The notes under the pieces were generated by a model. The model ran no database searches. It saw only the letters and a program-made list of their open reading frames with translations, and was not told the DNA's origin. From Iris pallida (lineage: Eukaryota; Streptophyta; Magnoliopsida; Asparagales; Iridaceae), in the NCBI GenBank assembly GCA_029216955.1, contig JANAVB010003999.1:3915999-3979998 (forward strand): a DNA stretch of 64,000 bases, read 5' to 3'. A program made the translations under genes and the position numbers. Shown here piece by piece: positions 47,121 to 58,600 of this stretch (the first letter of the stretch is position 1; each line of letters opens with the position of its first letter).

Positions 47121-48958
47121 TCGAGGGAGGGGACCACCCGATCATCTTCGGCCGGACGAACAACCCACATCCCCTCGCTATGGAAGAAGTCGACTTCGGG
47201 TCAGATGCTGGAAGACTCGGATCACCGACTTCCGACTCAGATACCAGCATCGGAGATGTATTCAGACAAGTCATGTCAGTCAACATGGCGTTCGCTGACG
47301 CTTACGAGGAAGACGAAGACATTCCCGAAATCCTTGAGCTAGAGCCGTGGGCCCAGCAATTAGATGCGCAATGGGAAAAGCGGTTCGAACTGAGAGAACC
47401 TCCTACTGAAGATGAGGTCATACAAGTGGATCTCGGCAGCGAATCTTCTCCAAAACCGATCTTTATCAGTAAAAGCCTGACAACCGAAGAACGAGAATCG
47501 CTGCTGAAACTTGTCAGAGAATATATCGACGTGTTCGCATGGAGTTACAAGGACATGCCAGGGCTAGACCCCGATATCGTACTTCACAAACTCAACATAC
47601 GGCCAGATGCAAAGCCAGTCAAGCAGCAACAACGACGCTTCCGCCCAGGCGTCATGGACGCAGTTGAAGCCGAAGTCAACAAGCTAATAGCCAGCGGCTT
47701 CATTCGTGAAGAGCAACATCCTGACTGGGTTGCCAACATAGTGCCGGTCCTTAAGAAAAATGGGAAGATCCGAATCTGCATCGACTTCCGTAATCTGAAT
47801 GAGGCATGTCCGAAGGACGAGTTTCCCCTCCCCATCACAGACATCATGATCGACAAAACATGCGGCTTTGAACGTATGTCATTCATGGATGGATTCTCGG
47901 GGGACAATCAAATCAAGATGTCTCCCGACGACGAAAAGCACACATCATTCCGAATGCCGATTGGTACATACTGCTACACAGTCATGCCATTCGGTCTAAA
48001 GAATGCTGGCGCTACATATCAGCGGGCCACGAGTATCATTTTCCGAGAACATTTACGTAAAATAGTAGAATGCTATGTCGACGACATCGTCGTCAAGAGT
48101 CGCCATAAGGAAGATCATCTGCAAGACCTGAGAACGGTATTCGACCTGATGCGAGCCCACAACCTGAAGATGAACCCTACGAAATCATTCTTGGGCGTAT
48201 CCAGCGGAAAATTCTTAGGCTTCATCATCACGGCACGGGGCATCCATGTAGACCCTGAGAAGACGAAGGCAATCATGGAGATGGGTCCCCCGAAAAATCT
48301 CCGCGAACTCAGAGGCCTCCAAGGGAGGCTAGCTTACATCAGGAGGTTCATTTCCAACCTCTCCGGGCGATGCCGACCGTTCACACACCTCATGAAGAAG
48401 GGAGTCTCATTCGTATGGGACGAGGAATGCCAGCGTGCTTTCGACGACATCAAAGAATATTTGTCGAATCCCCCAGTCCTGGTGGCCCCGGTCCCCGAAA
48501 AACCATTCCTGCTCTACATACGAGCGATAGAACACTCTCTTGGTGCCCTGCTAGCACAAAGTAACGATGCAGGCCACGAGCAGGCCATATATTATCTCAG
48601 CCGAATGATGACCGAGCCAGAACATCGATACACCGCCGTAGAGAAGGAGTGTCTCGCCCTGGTATTCGCTATTCAAAAGACGCGGCACTATGTCACAGGA
48701 CAAACCATACATGTGATCTTGCGAGTCAACCCCCTCAGAGTCCTCATGACTAAACTAGGGGCCCTCAGCTCTCGCCTCGCCACATGGGCAATATTGCTGT
48801 CCCCCTATAATATGATCTTCGTCCCGCAAAAGGCTGTTAAGGGTCAAGCCCTAGCAGACTTTTTGGTAGCCCACCCAGGATCAGAGTCATCCAGAATCTA
48901 TGAAAAGATCCCAGACGAGGTCGCCGATTCGAATACAGCCACCCACGATAACATATAG
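47121..48958 (+). pseudogene. pol: Element E reverse transcriptase and RNase H
   Basis: The frame enters with HRIVEGGDHPIIFGRTNNPH, then SDSDTSIGDVFRQV, RT (KQQQRRFRPGVMDAVEAEV, CIDFRNLNEACPKDEFPLP, YVDDIVVKS) and RNase H (HSLGALLAQ, VEKECLALVFAIQ). The conserved GFSGYNQ is GFSGDNQ here. TAG at 48956-48958 separates it from the second RNase H in the same frame. Confidence 0.92.
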
Positions 48959-50728
48959 CGAATGTTCTTCGATGGCGCCTCAAGGACCGGACCCAAGGGA
49001 AACATCGTCGTCGGGGTCGGAGTGGTATTAATTTCTCCTACTGGGCTGGTGATCAATCGTGCCTACTCCCTCACGGAATCCTGCTCCAACAATATGGCCG
49101 AATATAACGCTCTGGTCATTGGCCTCCAACTTGCAAAAGAGCTGGGGGTAGAATATCTTGAAGCATACGACGACTCCCAACTAATCGTCAATCAGATCAG
49201 GGACTCATACGAGGTTCGCCATGAAGACATGATCCCCTACCATCAAATTGCGATCAACATTATCTCATCATTCGAGGGATTCTTCATCGAGCACGTCCCC
49301 AGACTCCAAAATATCGAAGCCGATGCCCTAGCAGGCCTTGCCACTTCTTTAGCAGTGTCGAACCAAGCTCATCATTCGGTTGACGTAATAGGCCACGAAC
49401 TGGTCTGTCCCAAGAACAACGTTCAAGCCATGGCAAGTTATTCCGCCCAGACGGTCGACGACACACCGGACTGGAGACAGCCGTTCATCGACTTTGTCGT
49501 ATACGACATCCTCCCAGAGAATCCAAAGGAAGCTACCTCTATCAGACGGCGTTCTCTCAGATTCTTCTACGATACAGAGACAAAAATGTTGTATCGCCGC
49601 TCCTACGACGAATTATTGCTCCGGTGCTTGTCGAACGCGGAAGCTACAGAAGCTGTACGAGAAGCTCACGACGGTGTCTGTGGGGCCCATCAACCCGGCC
49701 CTAAGCTACAGGACCGCCTTCGCCGGATGGGCTACTACTGGCCCACGATGGTGGCAGATGCGATAGATTATGCCAGAAAATGCAAGGCCTGCCAAGTCCA
49801 CGCAGGCTTCATTCACCGACCATCCGAATTTCTACATCCGACAGTGGCATCCTGGCCATTCGAAGCATGAGGAATGGATATCATTGGTCCAATCACCCCA
49901 CCTTCCTTCCGAGGACATCGCTTCATACTTGCGATCACTGATTATTTCTCCAAATGGACGGAAGCTGTCCCACTCGCAGAAGTTAAAACTTCAAACGTGA
50001 TCAGCTTCCTTAAGCATCACGTTATCTACCGCTTCGGACTACCACGAAGAATCATCCATGATAATGGTCCACAGTTTATAAGCCATGCATTCTACCGATT
50101 CTGCGATAAGCACCGCATTCAGAATGTCGCTTCGACACCATACAACCCGGCAGCAAACGGGTTGGCAGAGGCATTCAACAAAACAATCATCAAGCTCCTC
50201 AAGAAGTTCGTCTTCTCCAACAAATGCGACTGGAACGAGAAGCTCGGCGAGTGCTTATGGGCTTATCGTACCACGGTTCGAACAGCCACCGGGAATACAC
50301 CATTCTCTCTGGTGTACGGGAGCGAGGCAGTCCTCCCTTTGGAGACTCAGATCCCCTCACTCCGCGTCGTCCTCACTTATCAATTGACGACGGATGATAA
50401 CTACCGACGACGACTACAAGAGTTGGAGGCTTTAGATGAAAAGTGCCTCCTAGCTCAGCAAAGGATCGAGCTATACCAAGCACGCATCTCAGGAGCCTTC
50501 AACAAGAAAGTTAAAATCAGAATATTCCAAGTGGGCGATCTTGTTCTGGCAGTCCGGAGGCCGATGGTCATGACTCACAAGACCACCGGTAAGTTCCAGC
50601 CAAAATGGGAAGGTCCATTTGTCATCGAGACCGTGTTCTCCAACGGCGCCTATCGCCTCGCTAAGCAGAACGGAGATTTGCTCATGTTGCCCGTCAACGG
50701 CAAGTTCCTGAAGAAATACTATGTTTAA
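48959..50728 (+). pseudogene. pol: Element E archaeal-type RNase H and integrase
   Basis: The second RNase H (MFFDGASRTGPKG, NNMAEYNALVIG, YDDSQLIVNQ, IEADALAGLA) has its acidic residues in place. The integrase follows, with HHCC finger (GAHQPGPKLQDRL, ARKCKACQVHA), Asp in MDIIGPI, Asp in HDNGPQF, Glu in NGLAEAFNK, and GKFQPKWEGPFVI. TGA at 49868-49870 sits where element C has Trp. Stop 50726-50728 after GKFLKKYYV, identical to C's end. Confidence 0.92.
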
Positions 50729-51034
50729 ACATCATTCTCCAGATTATCGAGTCATGTACTCCTTTAGTACCACTGAACTCTCATCCATTATTCTCCAGAT
50801 TATCGAGGCATGTACCCCTTTTGTACCACTGAACTCTCATCCACCCTATTTCAGATTATCGAGCCATGCACCCGCTGGTGCCGCTGAACTCTCACTCCCT
50901 CAATAGTCCAAATTACCAAGTTATGTACCAGCTGGTGCCTCTGAACTTACATTCCGATCACTCTTTCAGATAGTAAGTCAAGTATGATTATACCTCTGAA
51001 CTTTCTTTCTGGCAGAGATCCTCCCTCAGGATTC

Positions 51035-51068
51035 ACTACCCGTACTCCTAGTGCACAAAAAGGGTAGT
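51035..51068 (+). other. Hairpin 1 of the element E 3' UTR
   Basis: ACTACCC (51035-51041) pairs with GGGTAGT (51062-51068), followed by a sequence like GTCCACAAAT (CGATCCACCAAT). Confidence 0.6.
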
Positions 51069-51321
51069 CGATCCACCAATTTCCGAAATGATCATGTCCT
51101 CATTACCTCTGAGTCGTCTTCACTTCCACCAAAAACAGACCGCCCCCTCGCATAGAACTTCCACGTTCTCCTACCTCTGAGTCGTTCTATATACCCAATA
51201 TTCATTGAGCCCACTCCTACCATGTCCTCATTACCTCTGAGTGGGAAGGCTCCGTCGAAGAAATCGTCATATTTGCCATGTCCACATTATCTCTGAGCAA
51301 GTATGTCGGTCCTCTTTTAAC

Positions 51322-51363
51322 CTATTATCTGTACCCACAATCGGAGTACGACAAGGATAATAG
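51322..51363 (+). other. Hairpin 2 of the element E 3' UTR
   Basis: CTATTATC (51322-51329) pairs with GATAATAG (51356-51363); GTAC occurs on both inner arms; followed by GTCCACAAAT. Confidence 0.65.
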
Positions 51364-51577
51364 GTCCACAAATGTCCTCTGTTGACCACAAATGTCCTCT
51401 GTTGACCACAAATGTCCTCTGTTGACCACAAATGTCCTCTGTTAACCACAAATAGCTTCCGTAAAGTCTCTCCTACCATGTTCTCATTACCGCTGAGCAG
51501 GAAGATTTTACGATAAAACCTTCATGTTTGCCATGTCATCATAACCTCTGAGCAAATGTGATCGGTTCCCTTTCACC

Positions 51578-51619
51578 CCATTATCCGCATCCTGAACTAG
51601 GGTACGCCAAGGGTAATAG
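51578..51619 (+). other. Hairpin 3 of the element E 3' UTR
   Basis: ATTATCC (51580-51586) pairs with GGGTAAT (51611-51617) with one G-T wobble; followed by AGGTCCACAAAT. Confidence 0.55.
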
Positions 51620-51769
51620 GTCCACAAATATTTATTCGCTAAGCTTCTTAGCATAAATCCACTATCTTACCATGTCCCGGGAGCCCAGCTGCTCTTCGGC
51701 ATTCCTTCCCCCAGTACCGACAACATCCATGACCACTTTGCCGTGGCTGTCCCGGACATTCTATCTAAA

Positions 51770-51811
51770 CTGTTATCCGTACCTAAAACCAAGGTACGCT
51801 TAGGATAACAG
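51770..51811 (+). other. Hairpin 4 of the element E 3' UTR
   Basis: CTGTTATCC (51770-51778) pairs with GGATAACAG (51803-51811), and the inner arms GTACC/GGTAC (51779-51783, 51793-51797) also pair. Followed by GTCCACAAAT. Confidence 0.65.
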
Positions 51812-51894
51812 GTCCACAAATAAATCCCCCAGCAAGTCCAAATTCCATAAACACCGCAAGTGCAAGAAAGAAAAGATGAGTTGAAACATGCTCA

Positions 51895-51900
51895 TTTATT
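51895..51900 (-). terminator. Polyadenylation signal of the element E antisense gene
   Basis: AATAAA on the minus strand, 109 bp beyond the last stop of the antisense gene. Confidence 0.55.
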
Positions 51901-52008
51901 CAAAAATCAAAGGGCTACATCAGCAGAGATCACACCCCCTTGCAAAAATTAAAAAGAAAGAAAAAAAAGAGAGAAAGAGAGAAGAAGAAGAAGAAGAAAG
52001 AAAGCCGA

Positions 52009-55000
52009 TCACTGCTCTGGAACACATAACGCCGTATGACGGTCCTTTATCAAGGCAACCGACCGCTCAAGCTTCTGTCTGGCTCGGCGCTCCGCTTCCT
52101 GATTCAACACCGCCGCATCCTCCAGATGAGCATGGGCTCGCCAGTTGTCCTCAAACTTCTTGAAGGCCCGCTCCAGGTTGACAGAGGATCGGGAAATCCT
52201 CTCGGCCTCTCGAGCAATCAACTCTTGTTCTGCACGAGCAGCCTCCCGCTCTGACTCTAAGAAGACCAACTCCTTCTGGAGTGCGAGAATCCGCTCCTTC
52301 GTATCAGCTACTCAACGAGAGGCAGATTCTTCCCGGGCTCTACAAGCCTGACTCCGACGACCCAGTCGGTCATAAGAGACGGAGAACTTGTCAAGGTCCC
52401 CCTGCACAGCCGGTCCGGCAGTTTCTCGAGCGAGCTTAATCCTGTCCCTAGCAACGACCAGGAAGCTCCGCTCCCGTTCAGTCGCGGCGGGCAAGCCAGC
52501 CTGCCGCACTGCCAGCAGTTGGGTCACAAGCTGGTCAGCCTCTGTCAACTTAGCCTCCAGGAGCGCTGCTAACCCCAGCCCACCAGGAAGACCCTTCAGA
52601 GTGTCAATTTGGCCCCGAGCTCCCCGTAGAGACAGAGAAAAAGGGACCCCCCCGTTCCACGGCAGCGTTTACACCCCTCCCTAAGTGGCGATAGAAGCTG
52701 TCAACCACATCCTGCGTCACCTCGTTCAGAGCCTCCGAGGAAACCGATGTCAACGGGAGTGTGGCTGGTAGCACGGAAGAAGACGCGACGGAATTTGCCG
52801 CTCCCGCCACAAGAGAAACCAACTCCGCACGGAAAGACGCTTGAACATCGGTCAATTCCTCTTCAGCGGCCCGCAGAATTTGGATGCTCGGCAGGGTCGA
52901 GAAGTCAATCTCCGGAGCCGTATAAGCAGCCGAAGACGAGGCCGGGGCCAGCACCAACTCCATCCCCATCTGTCCAGAGCTGGCAGGATGTCCCTCAACA
53001 TACGATGAAGAAGGGGAGGAAATGCTCCTTTCCTCGTGATCACGGTAGACCGGGCCTTCCCCAAGAACATCAACGGCAGAAGATAAAGGGTCAGGACCTG
53101 CACGGCCAAGGCAACCATGAATCGACTTGACCCGAAGGATATGCTGATAGAGCAAATAAGCCCCCTCGGTGGTCAACATGTGGCTCAGCTTACCAGTGGA
53201 GGAATATGGAGACTGAGGTTCGCCTACAGCCATCACAACCTCTTCACCAACAGCCTCCGAGTCAGGAATAAAAGACTCATCCGCCCTTGCATCCTCGGGA
53301 GGGGATGCACCGAGGATGGCGTCATCTCGCTGAAGTTCAGAAATCTTGGAGATGGGCCCAAGAAAACTTTCGTCACCCCGGGCTGGGGCCTCAGCAGCTT
53401 GGGAGTCCTTAGCCGCCGCTGAGAGAGCCCCCACAGAGAGGACCGCGGCGCACATGTCGCTAATCAAAGCGGCAAGGGTCGGATCAACTACTGAGGCAGC
53501 AGATGGTTCAGGAGAGCCTGGTTCGTCAGACGCCTACAAAGAAAAATGATCAAGTCATATCCCCGAGAGGAAAGAAAGCTACAACAAAGATATAACTCCG
53601 ACTTGGACTTACCTCCGGAACATCGTCTACACCCTCACCCTTCTCCGTAATAAGCAGCCTACGGGAACCGACAGCCGCTCTCTTTACAGAAAAAGTTACC
53701 CCTCCGCCGGTAGGCTCATGCCTGCCCCACTTACGCGAAGGACCAGGCATGGCGGGCGATAGATCTACCCGTACCTCCTCCGACGCAGACGGTAACAGGC
53801 CCACTGCTTCGTCAAATATGGCCGACGGTTGTTCCGTCACCATCTCAGCCGCCATAACGGGAGGCTGACCCGCCATTATCCCATCACCCGAAGAAAAGGA
53901 GTCTTCGCCGTCCCGCTCATTATCTTCCTCAATTGTGTCGAAGGATTCGGAATCGGGCGAAGGAACCCTATTCGTCCCTTTCTTCTTTGCTCTCGACGTC
54001 ATAGCCTTCTCCGCTAGGCGAGTGCCCACAATGAAGCTAGTCCTCAAGTCAAAATCGAGGGGAGGAGGATTCGCCGTGACATGATACAGGGCTGCCATAT
54101 GCAGGATTTCATCCATCACATTTGCGACAGGGACCAAGAAGCTAGTCCGAGTATGACAGGTGTCATAGTAGCTCCATGCTCTGATACCATCAAGAATGCT
54201 GCCTTCAAATCCCAGGTGAGAACTGGGGCGCCCGAGGAATAGCTGACTATACCCAAATTGACGGGCAAACCTACTAGGCAAGTAGGGCTCCAAATACACA
54301 GTGTTGCGATTCCGGTAAACTAGATGCGCCGGGCGAATGTTGCGCAGCCAGAAACGCATCTTTTCTGGCAAGAAATGAGGAGGTCCAACCCCATCAACAT
54401 AAACACTCCTCACCTCTTGATCAGTGAAACGAGGAACGGATACGAAGAAATTGTACCCATCCACCCTCGCCAGCATCCTCCGACACGCCGGCATGGTACT
54501 ACATTCCCAAGGCTGGTGGTGATACTTGAAAAGAAATGCGTCATCACCTGTAACGCCATCTCTCATCCCGGGTCTCATCAAGGATTGATAATGCAGCAAT
54601 AGCCATCCCAGCAAGTAATGGTAAGGCAATTCTACACGTTCAAAATCTATTGCCACGTCACGAGCAATGACCTTGGACGAGAAGGTGCGAAGACCATGTT
54701 GAATACTGCACACCATGGTAGGAAGGAGGGCCAGCCTGACCCCAAAGGCCAACTTCACGGCAGGAAGAATGAAGTAGCGACTGATCCTCTCAATAGAGCC
54801 TGCCCCTCCTGAGACCACGCAGTTGCGCAGCCACACCATTAGAAATCCGGCCAAGAGTGCCTTCTCTGACAACCGCCGAGTACCATAATGAAAGTAGCTA
54901 AAGGAGTCAATCTGGCTCCCGAACCTGTCACTTTGAGACTTCGACCTCCTGGCAGTCGACATCAAGACCTCCACTTCTTTAGGAGTTAAACGATCTCGGG

Positions 55001-56710
55001 AAGTAACCCGGCCAGCCGTGATAAATTTGAAAAGGTATACAACCCAAGATTTAGTATGGGGAGAGTCCCCCTCCGAGCTGTCATTTTTCTAGATAGTCGT
55101 CCGGTGACAGGTGCTATGATGGCATAATAATTCTTGATACACGGTGACGAAACCGGGGAATCGCTGATCCAAATCTTGGAGCTCCTCATTCGTCGGCGTA
55201 TACACTTCAAAGGGTTCATCCCCCCAGGGGAGCTTGGAGACAGCATACATCTCGTGAAGAGCGAGCCCTAATTCTCCAACAGGGGTAAAAAAGGTCCCCG
55301 TTCAATGATTGTACATCTCCAAAAGGGCCATGAACAGTGGCTTATTAACGGGCAACCCGTGGCTGGTACCCCGGATAGCGTCATAAAGGTTGACTCCCCG
55401 CAAAAACTCTTCATACTTTCGTAGGATCCATGAGGACAGATTAGCCCACGGAGGAATGGGGTGTAACCAGCTCGGCAGGACCAACCTACCAATAGGATAG
55501 GACCCTTTGCGAGCAAGCTGACTCAGGAAGGTATCAGCCTGGGAGAATGAAAAGTTAGGACCAGGGGTGTTGATGAAGGTACCTGGAACTAACCCCATCA
55601 CGGACCGACTGGCCGGATCTTTGACTGCGCGTACTGACCCAGTGGCTCTGTTATAACGGATATTACCAACAAACATCCCCGGTCTGGTTGGAGTGAGGGT
55701 GTCCGGCATCTGCCTATCCAGAACGATCATATTGAACCACTCAAAAGGGAAATGACGCTTCATAATAGGGATGTGAATCGACATCCCGTCCAGGTCAAAA
55801 TCCCAACTCTCCGAAACATCCAACACTCGAGAGTTTTCTACAACCAACGCATCCCCAAAGAGGAAGACCGGTTTCAGATACTTCCCGTCAGACTGCCCAG
55901 AGCTTATCATATCAACAAGAAACTGAAAGGATTGAACCCTGATAGCATTTAGTCGCTCCAAAGGTTCATCAACAAGTAGCTGTTCGGACACTTGACGAAC
56001 TAAGTCATCCCGATGAACGCCCGAGGCAAACTGACGCGAGCCTACCATAAGTTCCCCAGCAGGATTCACGGGCAGAGTCACTGAAGAAAGGCAAAAGAAA
56101 CAAGGTCAAAATGATAGCTGAAACGCAAAAACACATGATGCTTATGCGGCTCAGCATAGGTGCGGCTCGGTTTATACAGGTCAGTTCAAATGAGCCTATG
56201 CGGCTCAGTTTGAAAGAGCCCATGCGGTCCAGTACGAATAAACTCATGCGGTTCCGTTCGAAGGGAACTCATGCGACTCAGTACGGAGGAACTTATGCGG
56301 TCCGAAAGGAGTATATTCGGCTCTAAAACGCTTATGCGGCCCTGCAAGGATGAGCTTATGCAGTCCAGCGAGGATGAGCTTATGCGGCCCTGTTAAAGAA
56401 GTAGTTACGCAACCACTTTCATGCGGCTCAAACCTGGGTCATACCCCATACGGCCCAAGCATGAGTCGGACACACAGTGTGCTTTGGAATATAGGCTCGC
56501 GCATAAAATATGCGACGTAGCCATGGCAGTTCATATTAAGGGACCCTTACCAGCGATAGGCGGGTGGACGTCGGGGTGAAAAGCGGGCACGTCAGTCAAC
56601 GGAGGAGCCGCCATGTTCGCCGCCGCAGTCGATGAAGACGCGGCTTTCTTGCCCTTCGCTGCAGCAGAAGATGAGGCGACCTTCGATGCTGCAGCCTTCT
56701 TGGGAGCCAT
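52009..56710 (-). pseudogene. Element E antisense spliced gene: plant mobile domain (PMD)-like protein with coiled-coil tail
   Basis: Exons fit GT-AG rules: 56710-56551 (in the LTR and its edge), 56080-53613 and 53533-52009; intron 1 is phase 1 (470 bp), intron 2 is phase 0 (79 bp). About 1,383 codons, close to element C's gene. Exon 1 starts MAPKKAAASKVASSSAAAKG. Exon 2 carries the PMD-like region: TGTFFTPVGELGLALHEM, FLMVWLRNCVV, LPYHYLLGWLLLH. Exon 3 ends in a predicted coiled coil (ESEREAARAEQELIAREAER). Breaks: TGA 55304-55302, TAG 55091-55089, TGA 52314-52312, and a one-base frameshift at the G7 run (C on the plus strand, 52647-52653). Apart from these it is colinear with C's gene through exon 2. 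The promoter lies in the 3' LTR (TATA at 56819-56812). Function is not shown; PMD proteins act in silencing in Arabidopsis. Confidence 0.8.
56081..56550 (-). other. Intron 1 of the element E antisense gene, rich in the ATGCGGCT word
   Basis: Donor CTG|GTAAGG at 56551/56550, acceptor TTCTTCAG|TG at 56081. Between 56140 and 56480 about a dozen variants of ATGCGGCTC occur on the plus strand. Confidence 0.75.
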
Positions 56711-58496
56711 TGTCGGTTGCTAAAGGAAGAAGACGAAGAGGAAAGACGGCAAATAGAGAATCAGAGCAAAGAGAGAAGGTAAAAAAAAGCCCCAAGAGGC
56801 TAAAAGACTCCTATTTATAGGCAAAAGAGACCCACGAAATGAACAGACGTCTCGGAGTACGCCTCGGATTACGCGCCGCCCCCAAAGAATAAAGACAAAA
56901 TGCTTCGGTCAAGGCAAAACCGACTCTTTCAAGGCAAAACCGACTCTTGGGATCCTCCCCCAAAAGGCGGCGTTAAATCAAATCAAAGGTACTTAATGAA
57001 GATTTGCACACGTGTTCAGGACACATGGCAACAAGTTTATGCGGTCAGATGAATTTATGCGGCTAAGGCACTTATGCGGCTAGGAAGCTCAGGCAGACAG
57101 AAAAATCCTATGAGGCATGAACGGGGCCATGCTTCTTGTTCAAAGTATTCCAATTTTTACAAATTGAAAACTTTGAAGGGGGTCCTGTAGAAGCATGGAA
57201 AATATTAGAATAATGATCCATGCGGCTCTGAGTAAGAAGCTTATGCGGCTCGCACAGGAGCGGCCCTATGCGGTTCAAAGAAGACTCTCAATCGCATGCG
57301 GCTCGGGAGCCTATGCGGTTCAGCAAGGCATATACGGCTCGATGGACGCCATGTGTGATCCTTCCCTACAGCTGATCGTTTGAGTAGTGGCCTCATTTAT
57401 TGCTCCAGCACGATTCACTGTGGCGGCCCTGACATAAAGTTTCATAATGGCTTTGCCATAATGACTGACTCCTCGGGAAAAGAAGAAAATCTCTGACCAA
57501 ATTCGTCAGAAGTCCCAGATTGCCACGTGGCAATCTGTCATATACGGCTCCCTGAGAACCCGTTCCATGCGGTTCGATACAATGCTAGCTCATGCGGCTC
57601 CCTGGGAACACATTCCCTGCAGCCCAATACAACGCCAGCTCATGCGGCTCACAAAGATTACGCATATGCGGCTCGATGAAGCATCATCCTATACGGCTTA
57701 CAAAGAGTATCTCTCTGCGGTTCGAGGATCGTCAATCCTAAGCGGCTCTGACAGGACTCACAATTAAGACACGTGGCATGGGACCAATAAGAGATTTAAC
57801 CGAATCTCAACAAATATATTTGACATCATCGTCATAATTACTGAGATCAGGGCATATCATTTATCATCAAGCTAATGGGACACGTGGCGAGCAATCAGAC
57901 ATTGGCATAATCAATCACGAGGATTTAAAGCAGCTAGCATTAATTGCTCATGAGATACGATGCTATCCGTATTAATGGCCGAGATTCACTATAATCAGGA
58001 TCAAGGGTTCAGATAGAATGAAGGAACGCCGACATTCCAAACAGATAATTATTAGCAAACCCTAATGATCACCCCCCACTCTTATAAATAGCCAGTATCA
58101 TTCCCTTGTAAAAAAAAAAGGTCGGCAACAAAAGAATAAAAAAAAAAAGAGAGAGAGATCTACACAGAGAGAGCTCCCCCTTTTTCTTGATTATCACAGA
58201 GAGAGAGAAGCCAGGAGAGCAATCCGAGGAGAGCAAGAAGAGCATTTCTTCATCAACGTCGAGCAGATCTTCCCCGAGCCAAGGCTGAATACTGATCGTC
58301 CAAGGAGTAAGGCAGAGCGGCCGTCGCTTTCCCGAGCCTCTATCGTCACCCCCAGAATCAAAAATAAACAATCGTACTTAGTCTGCTGTACCTAGGTTTT
58401 CGTCCCTAGGCTTTCTTTGTACGAGCGAGTTTGTATTGTGAGTCTAAGTTCAGTCCTCCGATAATTGTTCTGTTCTTTTACAATCAATGGCAAACA
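56626..58496 (+). repeat. Element E, 3' LTR
   Basis: Matches 40427-42297 and ends GCAAACA. Here the outward-pointing antisense promoter faces into the element and drives exon 1 of the antisense PMD gene. Sense TATAAATA at 58083-58090. What follows (GCCGGAGCCC) is not a copy of the 5' flank. Confidence 0.9.
56812..56819 (-). promoter_or_regulatory. Antisense TATA box in the 3' LTR of element E
   Basis: TATAAATA on the minus strand, about 100 bp before the ATG at 56710 of the antisense PMD gene. Confidence 0.6.
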
Positions 58497-58600
58497 GCCG
58501 GAGCCCAGGCTAGCCGCCGGCCAACCTCTGTGAGCCCGACCGAGAAAACCCATCTTTTTGTTCTGCTGATAAGGACAGAGGCCCCCCTTTCTCTGATTCA
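58497..58600. other. Unassigned 100-bp spacer after element E
   Basis: GC-rich, starts GCCGGAGCCCAGG; no match seen to the other elements or to the flank of E's 5' LTR. May be a deletion scar. Confidence 0.4.

Larger units (their letters stand above)
50729..51835 (+). repeat. Element E 3' UTR: tandem and hairpin repeats
   Basis: 50735-50960: four copies of a unit of about 60 bp with GATTATCGAG, GTACC...GGTAC and CTGAACTCTCA. 51367-51451: four copies of a 20-bp unit, ACAAATGTCCTCTGTTGACC. 51218-51375 and 51470-51630 are diverged copies of one larger unit beginning CTACCATGT. Four hairpins are separately listed. No coding sequence. Confidence 0.8.
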
